A model generated the notes under the pieces. The model was not told the DNA's origin. It worked only from the letters and a program-made list of their open reading frames with translations, and did not search any database. A DNA stretch of 64,000 nucleotides. Source: Brachybacterium ginsengisoli. GTDB lineage: Bacteria; Actinomycetota; Actinomycetes; Actinomycetales; Dermabacteraceae. A program made the position numbers and the translations under genes. Of the stretch, positions 38,366-46,634 are shown in pieces; position 1 is the first letter of the stretch; each line of letters starts with the position of its first letter. The stretch lies in assembly GCF_002407065.1 (NCBI RefSeq), contig NZ_CP023564.1:1426001-1490000 (forward strand), given 5' to 3'.

Positions 38366-38503
38366 GTCGAAGCCCATCTGCCATTGCGCTGGTGGGTTTC
38401 ACCTTGCCTCGCGGCGACTGCCGGAGGTGGCTGATCGTCGACACGGGGCTTTCACGAGCCGCAAGTGACGCGCTGCCGGAGTGTTAAGCGATAGCTTTGA
38501 GTC
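38366..38503. other. Spacer before hamA
   Basis: No gene is recognisable. A TAGCTT hexamer at 38492-38497 lies 6 nt before the hamA ATG, the spacing seen at other leaderless starts in the window; no Shine-Dalgarno is present. Confidence 0.4.
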
Positions 38504-39295
38504 ATGGAGGGCATCGACGTCGAAGTGACAGAGAGCGCCACGCTTGTGATTGTTCGCGCGATATCCGAGGATTTTCGCGCCCACGTGCGTGGCCGGCTTG
38601 CTGAGTACTGCTATGGCGCGGTGACTGTGAGCGAGGATCTGAACTTCTACTCGTTCGAGAAGACGGTCGCAGAGTTTCTCCGTCGGTATGACCCGAAGCC
38701 CCGGACGACGCAGCTCGGCATGGCCGGAGAGCTGATCGTTCACGTCCTTATGCCGCTTCTTCACGCTGAGCTGACGTCCGCTGCTGTCTACTTCAACAAG
38801 GAAGAACGCAGTATCAAGAAGGGGTTCGACTTGACCTTCTTGGGATCCAGCGACACGGCTTTCTGGTATGGCGAAGTGAAGTCGGGGGAGGTGTCGGCAT
38901 CCAGCAGCGCAGACGAGAAGGCCGCCTCCCTGATCGAGATCGCGGCGTCATCACTTGCGTCCATGCTGGATGACGCCCATCACTTGTCACGTTGGGATGC
39001 TGCCTTGAACGACACTCGTCTCACCCTGGAGGGCGGGTACGCGAGTACTGCCCGAGAACTTCTGCGAAGTGATAGCGAGACAGTTCGCCAAGGTGGCGCG
39101 ATCAGGAAGCGTGCCGTGCTTGCCGGCGCGGTGATGCATGAACTCGATCACTGTGAGGTGACGAACGAAGGGATGCAACAGATTCTTGATTCGATATCGA
39201 CGGGCGAGGACTTCGCGGATGTCCGGATTCTCGTAATCCAGCAGGATGCCCTGGAAGCAGTCGTCGAGCACTTACGCGAGGTAACAATTGCCTAA
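38504..39295 (+). CDS. hamA: HamA, Hachiman anti-phage effector (DUF1837 nuclease)
   Basis: This 263-residue protein matches the DUF1837 pattern: LGMAGELIVHVLMPLLHAEL, then FNKEERSIKKGFDLTFLG and FWYGEVKSGEV. E76, D109, E124 and K126 are placed like a PD-(D/E)xK nuclease active site, so it is predicted to be catalytically intact. In Hachiman systems HamA is held inactive by the HamB helicase and degrades DNA once HamB senses damaged or foreign DNA; the AbpA protein of E. coli is related. The ATG has no Shine-Dalgarno. Its last 8 nt overlap the hamB start. Base composition is lower-GC than flanking genes, consistent with transfer. Confidence 0.85.
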   Translation: MEGIDVEVTESATLVIVRAISEDFRAHVRGRLAEYCYGAVTVSEDLNFYSFEKTVAEFLRRYDPKPRTTQLGMAGELIVHVLMPLLHAELTSAAVYFNKEERSIKKGFDLTFLGSSDTAFWYGEVKSGEVSASSSADEKAASLIEIAASSLASMLDDAHHLSRWDAALNDTRLTLEGGYASTARELLRSDSETVRQGGAIRKRAVLAGAVMHELDHCEVTNEGMQQILDSISTGEDFADVRILVIQQDALEAVVEHLREVTIA

Positions 39296-41783
39296 CCCGG
39301 TCAATCTGACACTCAGGCAAGTTCGCAATGCTCGCAACCTCTCGGGGTCCAACTTCGCCAGAGTTTACGAAAAGCTCGTCACTGGAGCGGCGATGTCGGA
39401 CAAAGAGTACATCGACGTGCTCCGATTCGGCGTGTTTATGTCGCGCTCAAGCGACGATGCTGTTCAACGACTTGGCTACCGAATCTTCCTGCAATACGGT
39501 GAGGCGACGGGGGACTATGAGCCCCTGCGCGAGATCGCGCAGTCTCGCGATCTCATCCCGTTGGTTGCTGCGATAGAACGTCTTCATCCGTTGCTCGTAG
39601 AGGATACGTCGCTTTCAGAAACGTTCTTTGCCGCACACTCGACCAACTTCGAGGAAACGGTTGGACTGCGCAGAATCTACCGAACGCGAGGGCAGATGGA
39701 GTTGCGCGAGTTCAACGCACGTGAGCCCGACGCGGTTGTGGTAGCGCCGACCTCGTACGGCAAGTCGGAAATGCTGATCGATAAGGTCGTTTCCAACTTG
39801 CAAAGCCGCACTTGCGTGCTGGTGCCTTCGCGCGCCCTCATCGCACAGACAAGGTCCAACATCGTGGCCGATGACCGTGTGCGTGATTCTCGTGTTCGCG
39901 TTATCACCCACCCCGAGGCATTCAACCATGATGTTCGGTTCATTGCGGTGATGACGCAGGAACGTCTGCAGCGTCTGCTGGTTGAGAACGTTGATCTTGA
40001 GATCGACCAGCTCTTGGTTGACGAGGCGCACAATCTGCTACCGGGTGATACCCGAGCGATCGATTTGTCACAGGTGATCCTCATCGCCCGATCTCGGAAT
40101 CCGCAGCTGGCGATAACCTATTACACTCCGTTCATTGCCTCCCCGGAGAATCTCCGCCATGTAGACGGCGCGGATCAGGCGACCCTGGCCAAGGCTGTCA
40201 ACGAGCATGTGAAGATCGAGCGCTTCGTGATCACGCCACCGGGGGAGCCGCACCGGCTCTACGACCAATTTCTGAACGAGACCTTCGAATTGGGTGCCGA
40301 GACGCCCGCTGACGAGGTCGAGGCAGTGCTGCAGGCGGGGGCGCATCGGAATCTCGTCTATGTGAACCGGCCGAAAGACGCACAAGACCTCGCATCGCGG
40401 CTCGCGTCGCATAGACCCGCTGTCGATCTATCACCTGCCGCAACTCGGGCTGTCGCTGCTATCGCGGATCTCATCGACCCGCGCTACAGCCTTATCGACG
40501 CAATCAAGCGCGGCGTCACGTTCCATCACAGCCAAGTGCCTGATTCCCTCCGCCTCTACATTGAGGAGCTGTTCCGCGACGATGATTCGCCGGACCCCCG
40601 GTTTATCGTCACGACCTCGACGCTGCTCGAGGGCGTAAACACGCCAGCGGACCGGCTCATCATGATGACGGGTACTCGCGGGCGCGCGAACCTGTCTCGA
40701 TCCGCCTTCAGGAACCTGGCTGGAAGAGTGGGCCGGTTCAGTGAGGTGTTCTCTCCAGAGCGCGGCGATCTTTCGCTGCTTCAGCCCCGGATTCATCTCA
40801 TACCCAGTAGCTATGCGCGTAGAAACTGGAACGTCGACTCGTTCCTCAGCTCGGTCGCTAATGTCGCGTCTGTCGTCGAAGACAAGGTGCAGAATCCGCT
40901 TCTGGAGAAGGCCGAGGAGGTCTCCGACCGCCAGGCCGCGTTGGAGTTTCTCGAGAACATCGAGTCGGGCGTTACCACCGTGGTCGGGGCGCGCATCGCG
41001 TCCACCGAGGTCGGGCGGCTCTGCTACCGGCACGGGGTTCGCGACTTCGACATCATAGACTTGGAGAAGACACTGCAAGAACGTGTTGACGAACGCGCCG
41101 ACAATGAGCAGATCGACGATGTCGAGGCGCTTCTGAATGCGATCGTCGAGATCTTCCTGACGGGTATCGATCTACCCGACGGTGACGACTTGGCGCGAGT
41201 CCGCGACACCGTCGGGGCACGTCGTTTTTACGGCATGTTCTTGGATTGGCGAAGTCGAAACGAGCCGTTCAGGCGGATGATATCCCACTTCGTCAGGTAC
41301 TGGTCGAACCTTACCGACGAATACGTCTACGTCGGCCATCGGTGGGGCGAGGTGCGTTACGGCGACGGATTCCGCGAGCTGTTCGTGCAGATGCAGACCA
41401 AGTCCCGGGCACAACTAGTGAATCTTGCGGTGGTCAAGATCAAGGAGGAGCAAGACTTCGTTGACTTCCGGTTGCTCAAATACATCGAGATCTTGTTTGA
41501 CCTGGAACTGGTGTCCGAGAGTCTGTACCACCGGATCAAGTATGGGACCGATGATTCTTATCTGATCTGTCTGCTACGGAACGGCTTCTCGCCCGAACTC
41601 GCCCGGCTTGTGAAGGACGATTACGGGGCTCTGGTCAAGGTCAATTCACCTCTGAATCAGGTTGCGGTAGGTCCCGAGTTACCCGATGCGATGCGACGAG
41701 ATGACCGTAACGACATCTTGGCCTACGAGGCTCAGACGTTGGTTAACGTGGGCCTGGACTTCGACGGGCTGCTCCTTCCCTGA
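39288..41783 (+). CDS. hamB: HamB, Hachiman SF2 helicase
   Basis: This 831-residue protein is a Ski2-like superfamily 2 helicase: Walker A APTSYGKSEM with K159, motif Ia LVPSRALIAQ, motif II DEAH at 245-248, a Ski2-type FHHSQVPDSLR at about 413-422, motif V TTSTLLEGVNTPADRLI at 442-458, and motif VI NLAGRVGRF at 476-484. The usual SAT of motif III is replaced by YYTPFIASPENL, as in other HamB-like proteins. The C-terminal ~340 residues lack recognisable domains. The start is TTG at 39288, supported by GAGG 7 nt upstream and an 8-nt overlap with hamA. It is the sensor/motor partner of HamA. All catalytic motifs are intact. Confidence 0.87.
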   Translation: MPNPVNLTLRQVRNARNLSGSNFARVYEKLVTGAAMSDKEYIDVLRFGVFMSRSSDDAVQRLGYRIFLQYGEATGDYEPLREIAQSRDLIPLVAAIERLHPLLVEDTSLSETFFAAHSTNFEETVGLRRIYRTRGQMELREFNAREPDAVVVAPTSYGKSEMLIDKVVSNLQSRTCVLVPSRALIAQTRSNIVADDRVRDSRVRVITHPEAFNHDVRFIAVMTQERLQRLLVENVDLEIDQLLVDEAHNLLPGDTRAIDLSQVILIARSRNPQLAITYYTPFIASPENLRHVDGADQATLAKAVNEHVKIERFVITPPGEPHRLYDQFLNETFELGAETPADEVEAVLQAGAHRNLVYVNRPKDAQDLASRLASHRPAVDLSPAATRAVAAIADLIDPRYSLIDAIKRGVTFHHSQVPDSLRLYIEELFRDDDSPDPRFIVTTSTLLEGVNTPADRLIMMTGTRGRANLSRSAFRNLAGRVGRFSEVFSPERGDLSLLQPRIHLIPSSYARRNWNVDSFLSSVANVASVVEDKVQNPLLEKAEEVSDRQAALEFLENIESGVTTVVGARIASTEVGRLCYRHGVRDFDIIDLEKTLQERVDERADNEQIDDVEALLNAIVEIFLTGIDLPDGDDLARVRDTVGARRFYGMFLDWRSRNEPFRRMISHFVRYWSNLTDEYVYVGHRWGEVRYGDGFRELFVQMQTKSRAQLVNLAVVKIKEEQDFVDFRLLKYIEILFDLELVSESLYHRIKYGTDDSYLICLLRNGFSPELARLVKDDYGALVKVNSPLNQVAVGPELPDAMRRDDRNDILAYEAQTLVNVGLDFDGLLLP

Positions 41784-41969
41784 CGAGGCGCTCGACTCTC
41801 TGTGATATGGTGAGAGCTGTCTCATCGCCAGAAGTACTTCACTCGCGCCATCGAGGTCGACGTAGATTTCGCTGAGCTCCAAGAAGGTGGCGCCCTGTTG
41901 GGGGCAGCCCGCATTTCGCGCTGTGCGCTACCGCTCGATCTCAAACCAGACTGGCTCGAACCACTTCTC
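41784..41969. other. Non-coding or decayed DNA after hamB
   Basis: No functional gene is seen. On the minus strand short uninterrupted pieces such as EKWFEPVWFEIER and FLELSEIYVDLDGASEVLLAM look protein-like but are separated by a stop codon, so this may be the tail of a decayed gene upstream of, or continuous with, the DUF4352 remnant. Confidence 0.4.
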
Positions 41970-42404
41970 AGTCGGTCACTGAGATGGAGGGCGGAGATGC
42001 CCCGGCGACGGCCTTAAAAGCGCAGTCCCATTCGTGGGGCGTGTCTTGCGAAAGGCGGTTGTTGCAACCAGGGTTTCCGGGGGTGCTGGCGGTTTCGAAG
42101 ACTGGGGCAATTTTCCGCCTTTCTGTGTCGAGCACGTGGATGTTAAGGTCGGTGTTCCCGAACGAGAGGTCTGAGTTTTGCTGTTCGAATAGGTGGACTA
42201 GATGGGGAGAAGCTGTCCAGCCGCGTCTGAGGTGAGGTATTAACCTTCCGCCGTCGCAATGGAGTCAGTGAACTCGACTGAGTAGATGGTTAACGTGACG
42301 TTGCCGGTCGTGGAACTGTCACCGACACCGTAGGTATCAGGCTCTGATTCAGCAGAAGGGGGTGTTGGTTCTGACACCTTCGGCTCTGTGGTGGGACGCC
42401 TAGA
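41970..42404 (-). pseudogene. DUF4352-like lipoprotein pseudogene
   Basis: On the minus strand the frame ending at 42240 reads PTTEPKVSEPTPPSAESE then DTYGVGDSSTTGNVTLTIYS and VEFTDSIATAEG, the linker and opening strand of a DUF4352-type extracellular domain. After a stop the remainder continues in another frame (about 42177 down to 41977): NSDLSFGNTDLNIHVLDTER, KIAPVFETASTPGNPGCNN and SQDTPHEWDCAFKAVAG. The N-terminal signal/lipobox is missing because the right junction with the tad remnant at about 42404 cuts it off. It is therefore broken at both its 5' end and internally. The family assignment is moderate. Confidence 0.55.
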
Positions 42405-42407
42405 CCC

Positions 42408-42554
42408 GTGCGCCTCCCCGGGCGTAGGGCCGTCGCGCAGGTACGGATCCCGGTGCCCGTGCCGGGCCTGGGCCCGGTGCTGGGGCAGTCCGGTCCGGTG
42501 ACCGTCGGCGCCTCCCATGCCGTGCAGGTCGACCAGTACAGCGCGGGGCGATGA
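42408..42554 (+). pseudogene. TadE-like pilus assembly protein, 3' remnant
   Basis: About 48 codons in frame with a TGA at 42552-42554 read VRLPGRRAVAQVRIPVPVPG, GLGPVLGQSGPVTV and SHAVQVDQYSAGR. This is the C-terminal part of an actinobacterial TadE-like pseudopilin. The start and transmembrane helix are missing. Its stop overlaps the TadG-like ATG by 3 nt (ATGA), so it was originally coupled to that gene. It marks the right edge of the foreign block. Confidence 0.7.
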
Positions 42555-43015
42555 TGCGCGACCTGCTCCGCACCCTCCGGGCCCGAGCGCTCGACGCCCG
42601 AGGATCGATGACCGTTCTGAGCACCGGTGTCCTGGTGGTCATCCTGATGGTGATCGCCGTCGGGACCGCCATCACCGGTGTCCAGCTCGAGCGCAACGGC
42701 CTGCAGCACGCCGCGGACAGCGCCGCGCTCGCCGCCGCCCAGTCGGTGGATCCCGCCCGGATCTACACCGACGGCGAGGGGGCGGCGATCCACGAGGGCT
42801 CCGCCCGTGCCGCCGCGGAGGCGCACCTGCGCGAGTACCCGCACGAGACCACCAGCACCGAGGACATCCACATCTCGTCCCTCACCGTCGACCCCGACGG
42901 CACCGTGCACGTGGTCCTCTCCGCGCGGACGCATCCGCCCCTGGCAGGATGGTTCACGCGAGGGACCGGCACCGCCATCCCACTGACCGTCGACGGAGAG
43001 GCCCGCGCCCGATGA
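42551..43015 (+). CDS. TadG-like Flp pilus-associated protein
   Basis: This 154-residue protein has a positively charged N-terminus, RGSMTVLSTGVLVVILMVIA as its TadE/TadG-type transmembrane helix, then LERNGLQHAADSAALAAAQS, the hallmark segment of TadG-like proteins, and a secreted C-terminal domain. It seems intact but its pilus partners (CpaF, TadB/C, pilin, TadE) are lost or truncated, so it may have no role left. Its original promoter and upstream genes are gone; expression would depend on the foreign segment. It overlaps the glycerate kinase gene by 4 nt. Confidence 0.8.
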   Translation: MMRDLLRTLRARALDARGSMTVLSTGVLVVILMVIAVGTAITGVQLERNGLQHAADSAALAAAQSVDPARIYTDGEGAAIHEGSARAAAEAHLREYPHETTSTEDIHISSLTVDPDGTVHVVLSARTHPPLAGWFTRGTGTAIPLTVDGEARAR

Positions 43016-44157
43016 CCCCCACCGTTCTGCTCGCCCCGGACAAGTTCAAGGGCACGCTCACCGCCGCCCGGGTGGTGGATTTCCTGCGCCGGGGCATCGC
43101 CGAGACCGCCCCCGAGCTGCGTCTGCTGTCCTGTCCGATCGCCGACGGCGGCGACGGCACCGTCGATGCGGCGCTCGCCGCCGGGTTCACGGCACAGGCC
43201 GCCACCATCACCGGACCCACCGGGAGCTCCCGGCCCGTCCGCTGGGCGCTGCGCGACGAGGTCGCGGTCCTCGAGCTCGCCGAGTCCGTCGGCCTCCAGG
43301 CACTCCCCGGGGGCGAGCTCGCCCCCCGCACCGCCTCCACCCGGGGACTCGGCGACCTGGTGCGCGCCGCCGTCGACGCCGGTGCCCGCACGATCATCGT
43401 CGGCCTCGGAGGCAGCGCCTCGACCGACGCCGGCACCGGACTCCTCCAGGGCCTCGGTGCACAGCTCCTCACCGCCGACGGCACGGACATCGGCCCGGGG
43501 CTGGACGGCCTCGGCGCCCTCGTGAGTGCCGACCTCGCCCCGGCGCTCGACCTCCTGGACGGCGTCACCCTGATCGCCGCGAACGACGTGACCAACCCGC
43601 TGCTCGGCCCCGACGGCGCCGCCGCCGTCTACGGGCCGCAGAAGGGCGTCGCCGCCGCCGAGATCGACGTGGCCGACGCCCAGCTCGCCGCGGCCGCCGA
43701 CGTGCTCGACCCCGATCGCACCCACCGCGACCAGCCCGGAGCGGGAGCCGCCGGAGGCACCGGCTTCGCCCTGTTCCTCCTCGGCGCCGCGCAGCGCTCC
43801 GGCGCCGATGCCGTGTTCGAGCTCGTCGGCGTCGACGCGCTGCTCGCCGAGGCCGATGCGGTCGTGACCGGCGAGGGCAAGCTCGACGTCCAGACCCTGC
43901 AGGGCAAGGGGCCGGCGGAGGTGGCGCGCCGAGGGCATGAGCGCGGACTGCCCGTCGCCGCTGTGGCGGGCGCCGTCACCCTCGACCCGCAGCAGCTCGA
44001 GCAGGCCGGGATCGGTGTCGCGTGGGATCTCACGTCCCGCGCCGGATCGACCCGGCGCGCCCTCGAGGAGGGGGAGCAGCTGCTGGTCGAGGTGGGCCGC
44101 GACCTCGGCATCTGGCTCCTGGAGTCGATCGGGCACGCCACGGGGGAGAGCCGCTGA
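43012..44157 (+). CDS. Glycerate kinase (GlxK/GarK type)
   Basis: This 381-residue protein begins [18 protein letters not shown], the glycerate kinase opening (APDxFKGxLTA), and has [31 protein letters not shown], and [15 protein letters not shown], all family signatures. It phosphorylates D-glycerate to 2- or 3-phosphoglycerate; GarK-class enzymes make the 2-phospho form. The start at 43012 overlaps the TadG-like stop by 4 nt. No glycerate, glyoxylate or glucarate genes are adjacent, so the physiological source of glycerate is not evident. Confidence 0.93.
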   Translation: MTPTVLLAPDKFKGTLTAARVVDFLRRGIAETAPELRLLSCPIADGGDGTVDAALAAGFTAQAATITGPTGSSRPVRWALRDEVAVLELAESVGLQALPGGELAPRTASTRGLGDLVRAAVDAGARTIIVGLGGSASTDAGTGLLQGLGAQLLTADGTDIGPGLDGLGALVSADLAPALDLLDGVTLIAANDVTNPLLGPDGAAAVYGPQKGVAAAEIDVADAQLAAAADVLDPDRTHRDQPGAGAAGGTGFALFLLGAAQRSGADAVFELVGVDALLAEADAVVTGEGKLDVQTLQGKGPAEVARRGHERGLPVAAVAGAVTLDPQQLEQAGIGVAWDLTSRAGSTRRALEEGEQLLVEVGRDLGIWLLESIGHATGESR

Positions 44158-44230
44158 GCCCCGCGCCGGAAGTCCCCGCGACCTCGGGTGCGCGGCAGAA
44201 GCCCAGCCCTCTGCCGTAGACTCACGCCTC

Positions 44231-45346
44231 GTGGCTTCCATCGACTTCTCCGTAGAGATCCCCCGGCTCCGTTCGACCCTGTCCTCCATCGAGCAGGTGA
44301 CGGACGTCGACGCCCTCGACGCGAAGATCGCCGACCTGGAGAAGCAGGCCTCCGCCCAGGACCTGTGGGACGACGTCGAGAACGCCCAGAAGGTGAGCTC
44401 CGCCCTCTCGCACGCGCAGGCCGAGCGCCGCCGAATCTCCGAGCTGTCCTCCCGCATCGAGGACCTCGAGGTGATGGTCGAGCTCGCCGCCGAGGAGGAC
44501 GACGCCGACACCCTCACCGAGGCCGAGAACGAGCTGGTCTCCATCCACAAGACCCTCGACGAGCTCGAGGTGCGCACCCTGCTCGCCGGCGAGTACGACG
44601 AGCGCGACGCGGTGGTGACGATCCGTGCGGGCGCCGGCGGTGTCGACGCGGCGGACTTCGCCGAGATGCTCATGCGCATGTACCTCCGCTGGGCCGAGCG
44701 CCACGGCTACGCCACCAAGGTCATGGACACCTCCTACGCCGAGGAGGCGGGCCTGAAGTCCGTCACCTTCGAGATCTCCGCCCCGTACGCCTACGGCACC
44801 CTCTCCGTCGAGGGCGGCACCCACCGCCTCGTCCGCATCAGCCCCTTCGACAACCAGGGACGACGCCAGACCTCCTTCGCCGCGGTCGAGGTGATCCCGC
44901 TCATCGAGACCACCGATGCGATCGAGATCCCCGAGAACGACCTCAAGATCGACGTGTTCCGCTCCTCCGGCCCCGGCGGCCAGTCGGTCAACACCACCGA
45001 CTCCGCCGTGCGCATGACCCACCTCCCCACCGGCACCGTCGTGTCGATGCAGGACGAGAAGTCGCAGATCCAGAACCGCGCCGCGGCGCTGCGGGTCATG
45101 CAGTCCCGCCTGCTGCTGCTGAAGAAGGCCGAGGAGGCCGCCGAGCGCAAGGAGCTCGCCGGCGACGTCAAGGCCAGCTGGGGCGACCAGATGCGCTCCT
45201 ACGTGCTGAACCCGTACCAGATGGTCAAGGATCTGCGCACCGAGTACCAGGAGGGCAACCCCTCCTCGGTGTTCGACGGCGAGATCGACGAGTTCATCGA
45301 CGCGGGAATCCGCTGGCGCGCCGAGCAGGGCAAGCTCGAGAGCTGA
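44231..45346 (+). CDS. prfB: Peptide chain release factor 2
   Basis: This 371-residue factor has the UGA/UAA-specific tripeptide SPF in [12 protein letters not shown] and the catalytic GGQ in [18 protein letters not shown], with a PCRF N-terminal domain. The gene starts at GTG 44231 and runs in a single frame: there is no internal UGA, so the programmed +1 frameshift used by many bacterial prfB genes is absent. TAGACT at 44217-44222 lies 8 nt before the GTG, consistent with a leaderless transcript. It is followed by ftsE after 172 nt, the usual actinobacterial order prfB-ftsE-ftsX-smpB. Confidence 0.96.
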   Translation: MASIDFSVEIPRLRSTLSSIEQVTDVDALDAKIADLEKQASAQDLWDDVENAQKVSSALSHAQAERRRISELSSRIEDLEVMVELAAEEDDADTLTEAENELVSIHKTLDELEVRTLLAGEYDERDAVVTIRAGAGGVDAADFAEMLMRMYLRWAERHGYATKVMDTSYAEEAGLKSVTFEISAPYAYGTLSVEGGTHRLVRISPFDNQGRRQTSFAAVEVIPLIETTDAIEIPENDLKIDVFRSSGPGGQSVNTTDSAVRMTHLPTGTVVSMQDEKSQIQNRAAALRVMQSRLLLLKKAEEAAERKELAGDVKASWGDQMRSYVLNPYQMVKDLRTEYQEGNPSSVFDGEIDEFIDAGIRWRAEQGKLES

Positions 45347-45353
45347 GCGGTGC

Positions 45354-45376
45354 GCTCCGGCGCAGGACGCCGGAGC
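45354..45376 (+). terminator. Short hairpin after prfB
   Basis: A 9-bp perfect stem (GCTCCGGCG with CGCCGGAGC) with a 5-base loop lies 8 nt after the prfB stop. There is no T tract; a weak terminator or attenuator. Confidence 0.45.
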
Positions 45377-45416
45377 AGCCCGCGGCGTCGGCCGACGTGA
45401 CCGGCCGCACGCACAC

Positions 45417-45436
45417 TTGACCAGGTTTTGACCTGG
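45417..45436. promoter_or_regulatory. TTGACC direct repeat and CCAGGT/ACCTGG palindrome upstream of ftsE
   Basis: TTGACC occurs at 45417-45422 and 45428-45433, 11 bp apart. Bases 45421-45436 form a perfect palindrome (CCAGGT-tttg-ACCTGG). The site is about 85 nt before the ftsE start and could be a regulator site or promoter element. TACCCT at 45477-45482 is a -10-like hexamer 36 nt before the GTG. Confidence 0.35.
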
Positions 45437-45518
45437 ACGCTGTCGCCAGCGGAGTCGAATCCGGTGCCTTCCCACCTACCCTGGGTGAGGACGAATTCCC
45501 CCGACGTGACAGGCACCC

Positions 45519-46634
45519 GTGATCCGTTTCGACGACGTCACCAAGACGTACATGCGTGGACAGCGACCCGCTGTGGAGAATCTCGACATCGAGTTCACCC
45601 GCGGGGAGTTCGTGTTCCTGGTGGGAGCCTCCGGATCGGGAAAGTCGACCCTGATGCGGATGGTCCTCAAGGAGGTCGCCCCCAGCCGGGGCACGGTCTA
45701 CGTGGCCGGCAAGGACCTCTCCCGCATCCCGTCGTGGAAGGTCCCCGCGCTCCGCCGCGACATCGGCATGGTGTTCCAGGACTTCCGCCTGCTGCCCTCG
45801 AAGACGGCGTACCAGAACATCGAGTTCGCGCTCGCCGTGATCGGCACCCCCCGCAAGGTGGTGCGCCGCCTGGTCCCCGAGATGCTCGAGATGGTGGGCC
45901 TGGAGGACAAGGGCAAGCGGCTCCCGCACGAGCTCTCCGGCGGTGAGCAGCAGCGCGTGGCGATCGCCCGCGCCTACGTCAACCGTCCCTCGATCCTGCT
46001 GGCCGACGAGCCCACCGGCAACCTCGACCCTGCGACTGCCGGCGGCATCCTCGATCTCCTCGCCGAGATCAACGAGCGCGGGACCACGGTGGTGATGGCG
46101 ACCCACGACAGGTCGGCCGTGGACCGGATGCAGCGCCGCGTCGTCGAGATGGTCGGCGGCATCGTGGTGCGCGACGAGGAGCAGGGCAGCTACGAGACCC
46201 CGGCGCCGGTCAGCGTCATCTCCGGCAACCTGCCGGACGACTCCGCGCACCGCGACGAGCACCCGCTGGACGACGAGATGTCGCGCGACGATCCGGAAGA
46301 CGCCGGGGCCGAGGGGGGCAGCACCGACGCGGACCGACGCGAGGACGAGGCGTCCCCGGTCGCCTCGGTCCGTGATCGCGACCGCGCCGAGACGACCGCT
46401 CCGACCCCGTCCGATGAGGACCCGGGGGAGACCGGAGACCCGGAGACGACCGGGGAGCCGGAGGAGCGGACCGAGCACGACGGCGAGGACCACGATTCGG
46501 CCGACGACATCCTCGAGGAGGATCTGATCGACGAACGCGAGGCCCGCCAGACCCGCGACGAGGACGACGCCTTCGCGGAGGATCCCTTCGTGGACGATCC
46601 CTTCACCGACGAGACCGAGGGGGATCGGCGATGA
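45519..46634 (+). CDS. ftsE: Cell division ATP-binding protein FtsE with long acidic tail
   Basis: This protein has an ABC ATPase of ~220 residues: Walker A VGASGSGKSTLMRMVLKE, Q-loop MVFQDFRLLPSKTAYQNIEF, signature LSGGEQQRVAIARAY, Walker B ILLADEPTGNLDP. It is followed by about 150 extra residues rich in Asp, Glu, Thr and Pro, including RDEDDAFAEDPFVDDPFTDE. Typical FtsE is about 229 residues; this one is 371. FtsE works with FtsX to activate peptidoglycan hydrolases at the septum. The GTG start is 172 nt after prfB. It overlaps ftsX by 4 nt. Confidence 0.95.
   Translation: MIRFDDVTKTYMRGQRPAVENLDIEFTRGEFVFLVGASGSGKSTLMRMVLKEVAPSRGTVYVAGKDLSRIPSWKVPALRRDIGMVFQDFRLLPSKTAYQNIEFALAVIGTPRKVVRRLVPEMLEMVGLEDKGKRLPHELSGGEQQRVAIARAYVNRPSILLADEPTGNLDPATAGGILDLLAEINERGTTVVMATHDRSAVDRMQRRVVEMVGGIVVRDEEQGSYETPAPVSVISGNLPDDSAHRDEHPLDDEMSRDDPEDAGAEGGSTDADRREDEASPVASVRDRDRAETTAPTPSDEDPGETGDPETTGEPEERTEHDGEDHDSADDILEEDLIDEREARQTRDEDDAFAEDPFVDDPFTDETEGDRR

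Larger units (their letters stand above)
37781..42404. mobile_element. Foreign segment (defence island) replacing the middle of the tad locus
   Basis: This 4.6-kb block is bounded on the left by a broken cpaF/tadA and on the right by a TadE-like gene that has lost its 5' end. Its codon third positions are visibly richer in A/T than flanking genes. It contains, in order, an MFS exporter pseudogene, an intact HamA-HamB pair, about 190 nt without a recognisable gene, and a DUF4352 pseudogene on the minus strand. No integrase, transposase or flanking direct repeat was found, so the route of entry is not visible. Edges are accurate to perhaps 10-20 bp. Confidence 0.75.

Noticed and set aside
42000-42070. 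tRNA-like or attachment-site structure in the lower-GC block
   Set aside because: A short hairpin (gtcccattcgtgggg) is present but no cloverleaf, T-loop or CCA-adjacent acceptor can be drawn.
44231-45346. Programmed +1 frameshift in prfB
   Set aside because: The gene is open in one frame from GTG to stop without an in-frame TGA near codon 25.
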